The translations under genes were made by a program, and so were the position numbers. A model generated the notes under the pieces. The model was not told the DNA's origin and did no database searches. It saw only the letters and a list, made by a program, of their open reading frames with translations. A DNA stretch of 6,542 nt from NCBI GenBank assembly GCA_002683535.1, contig NYTO01000001.1:1926-8467 (forward strand), given 5' to 3'. This stretch comes from SAR116 cluster bacterium (GTDB taxonomy: Bacteria > Pseudomonadota > Alphaproteobacteria > Puniceispirillales > Puniceispirillaceae). Positions 5,885-6,542 of the stretch are shown piece after piece; positions within the stretch are counted from its first letter, which is position 1, and each line of letters begins with the position of its first letter.

Positions 5885-6542
5885 TCAATCCGAAAGACAC
5901 CAGCCCAGCTGCCGGCCAGACAGGCAACAACCTTGCCGTCAGCGTTATCAGCGGCCCATTGAGACGCTATAATCTGGCCTGGCATCTGGCCCGCATTTTC
6001 CTGCCGCTGATCACCCGACTGCGCGCCCGCAAGGGCAAAGAAGATGCGCAGCGCCTTGACGAACGGTTTGGCCTCTATCATCACCGGTCGGGACTGCCGG
6101 AAAACCCCGTATGGCTGCATGCGGTCAGCGTTGGTGAATCTATGGCTGCCCTTGCCTTGATCCGCGCTCTGGTTCAGGCCGGCGATCACGGTCCCTATCT
6201 GGTCACCACGAACACGGTGACAGCTGCGGCGCGCATTGAAGCCGCGTCGCATGCCAACATGGATGCAGAGATTGCGCATCTGTATCAGCCGCTGGATCAT
6301 CCGCAACTTGTTGACCGTTTTCTGGATGCCACACAACCGCGCGCTGCCATTTTTCTGGAATCCGACTTCTGGCCGAACCTGATCACCCGCGCCGCACAGC
6401 GGCAAATTCCGGTGGTCTTTGTATCATCACAGATGTCAGATGGCGCCTTTGCCAGATGGCAGCGCCGGACGGCACTGGCTGGTGAGGTTTTCAAGACTCC
6501 GCAGCAGGTGCTGACTGTCGACACGGTGCAGGCTGACCGCTT
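5881..6542 (+). CDS. waaA: 3-deoxy-D-manno-octulosonic acid (Kdo) transferase, 5' half
   Basis: WaaA (KdtA) transfers Kdo from CMP-Kdo to the lipid A precursor on the cytoplasmic face of the inner membrane, a GT30 glycosyltransferase of GT-B fold. The window holds 220 codons of a protein usually about 420 long. The N-terminal hydrophobic stretch (about 32-46) fits the membrane-associated start. RKGKEDAQRLDERFG (50-64) and VWLHAVSVGES (77-87) are hallmarks, with Glu86 matching the catalytic-base glutamate of the SVGE motif. YLVTTNTVTAA (106-116), HLYQPLDHP (133-141) and LESDFWPNLI (159-168) follow family order. Two blocks look atypical: ESDFWPN in place of ETELWPN or ESELWPN, and VSSQMS (181-186) where many enzymes have NARMS. 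The start overlaps the acyltransferase stop by four bases, implying coupling. The C-terminal CMP-Kdo-binding half lies beyond the right edge. Confidence 0.9.
   Translation, partial: MINPKDTSPAAGQTGNNLAVSVISGPLRRYNLAWHLARIFLPLITRLRARKGKEDAQRLDERFGLYHHRSGLPENPVWLHAVSVGESMAALALIRALVQAGDHGPYLVTTNTVTAAARIEAASHANMDAEIAHLYQPLDHPQLVDRFLDATQPRAAIFLESDFWPNLITRAAQRQIPVVFVSSQMSDGAFARWQRRTALAGEVFKTPQQVLTVDTVQADR

Noticed and set aside
5464..6405. A 313-codon minus-strand frame
   Set aside because: It runs antisense across two well-identified genes (DUF374 and waaA) and their overlap, and its product has no recognisable domain.

Overview
The window looks like chromosomal DNA from an alphaproteobacterium. 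GC content is fairly high, roughly the high fifties per cent by eye. The evidence is a type-2 ArgC, a DUF374/LpxJ-type acyltransferase coupled to WaaA, an alphaproteobacterial-style DHGFLR/SNQP-type phosphatase, and ATGA stop-start overlaps. A marine lineage is possible, but the sequence does not settle order or genus.

Layout, left to right. (1) Positions 1-152, minus strand: the 5' end of argC (arginine biosynthesis), running off the left edge. A 112-bp divergent gap follows. (2) 265-1602, plus strand: pmbA/tldE, the non-catalytic partner of the TldD protease. Its stop codon overlaps the start of (3) 1599-2258, plus strand, a CX5R protein tyrosine/dual-specificity-like phosphatase. (4) A 47-bp convergent gap holds an imperfect stem-loop. 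(5) 2306-4066, minus strand: an MsbA-like exporter with the transmembrane and ATPase domains fused in one chain. (6) 4067-4317: a 251-bp divergent intergenic region carrying a reasonable plus-strand promoter. (7) 4318-5061, plus strand: an FkbM-family SAM methyltransferase. (8) A 133-bp gap with the best-looking promoter in the window. (9) 5195-5884, plus strand: a DUF374 (LpxJ-type) acyltransferase. Its stop overlaps the start of (10) 5881-6542, plus strand: waaA/kdtA, the Kdo transferase, cut by the right edge about half way through.

Taken together, 2306-6542 is an outer-membrane lipid locus: lipid A late acylation (DUF374/LpxJ), Kdo transfer to lipid A (WaaA), flipping of the lipid A core across the inner membrane (MsbA), and possibly glycan or lipid methylation (FkbM). 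The CX5R phosphatase beside it may also act on the envelope, because a phosphatase homologue (CtpA) is needed for normal lipid A and envelope integrity in Caulobacter. That link is inference.

I see no rRNA, tRNA, CRISPR array, insertion sequence, phage gene or attachment site. I do not see a clearly undescribed system. The points most worth checking are the TldE-coupled phosphatase, the FkbM gene placed between msbA and the lpxJ-waaA pair, and unusual residues in WaaA motifs.
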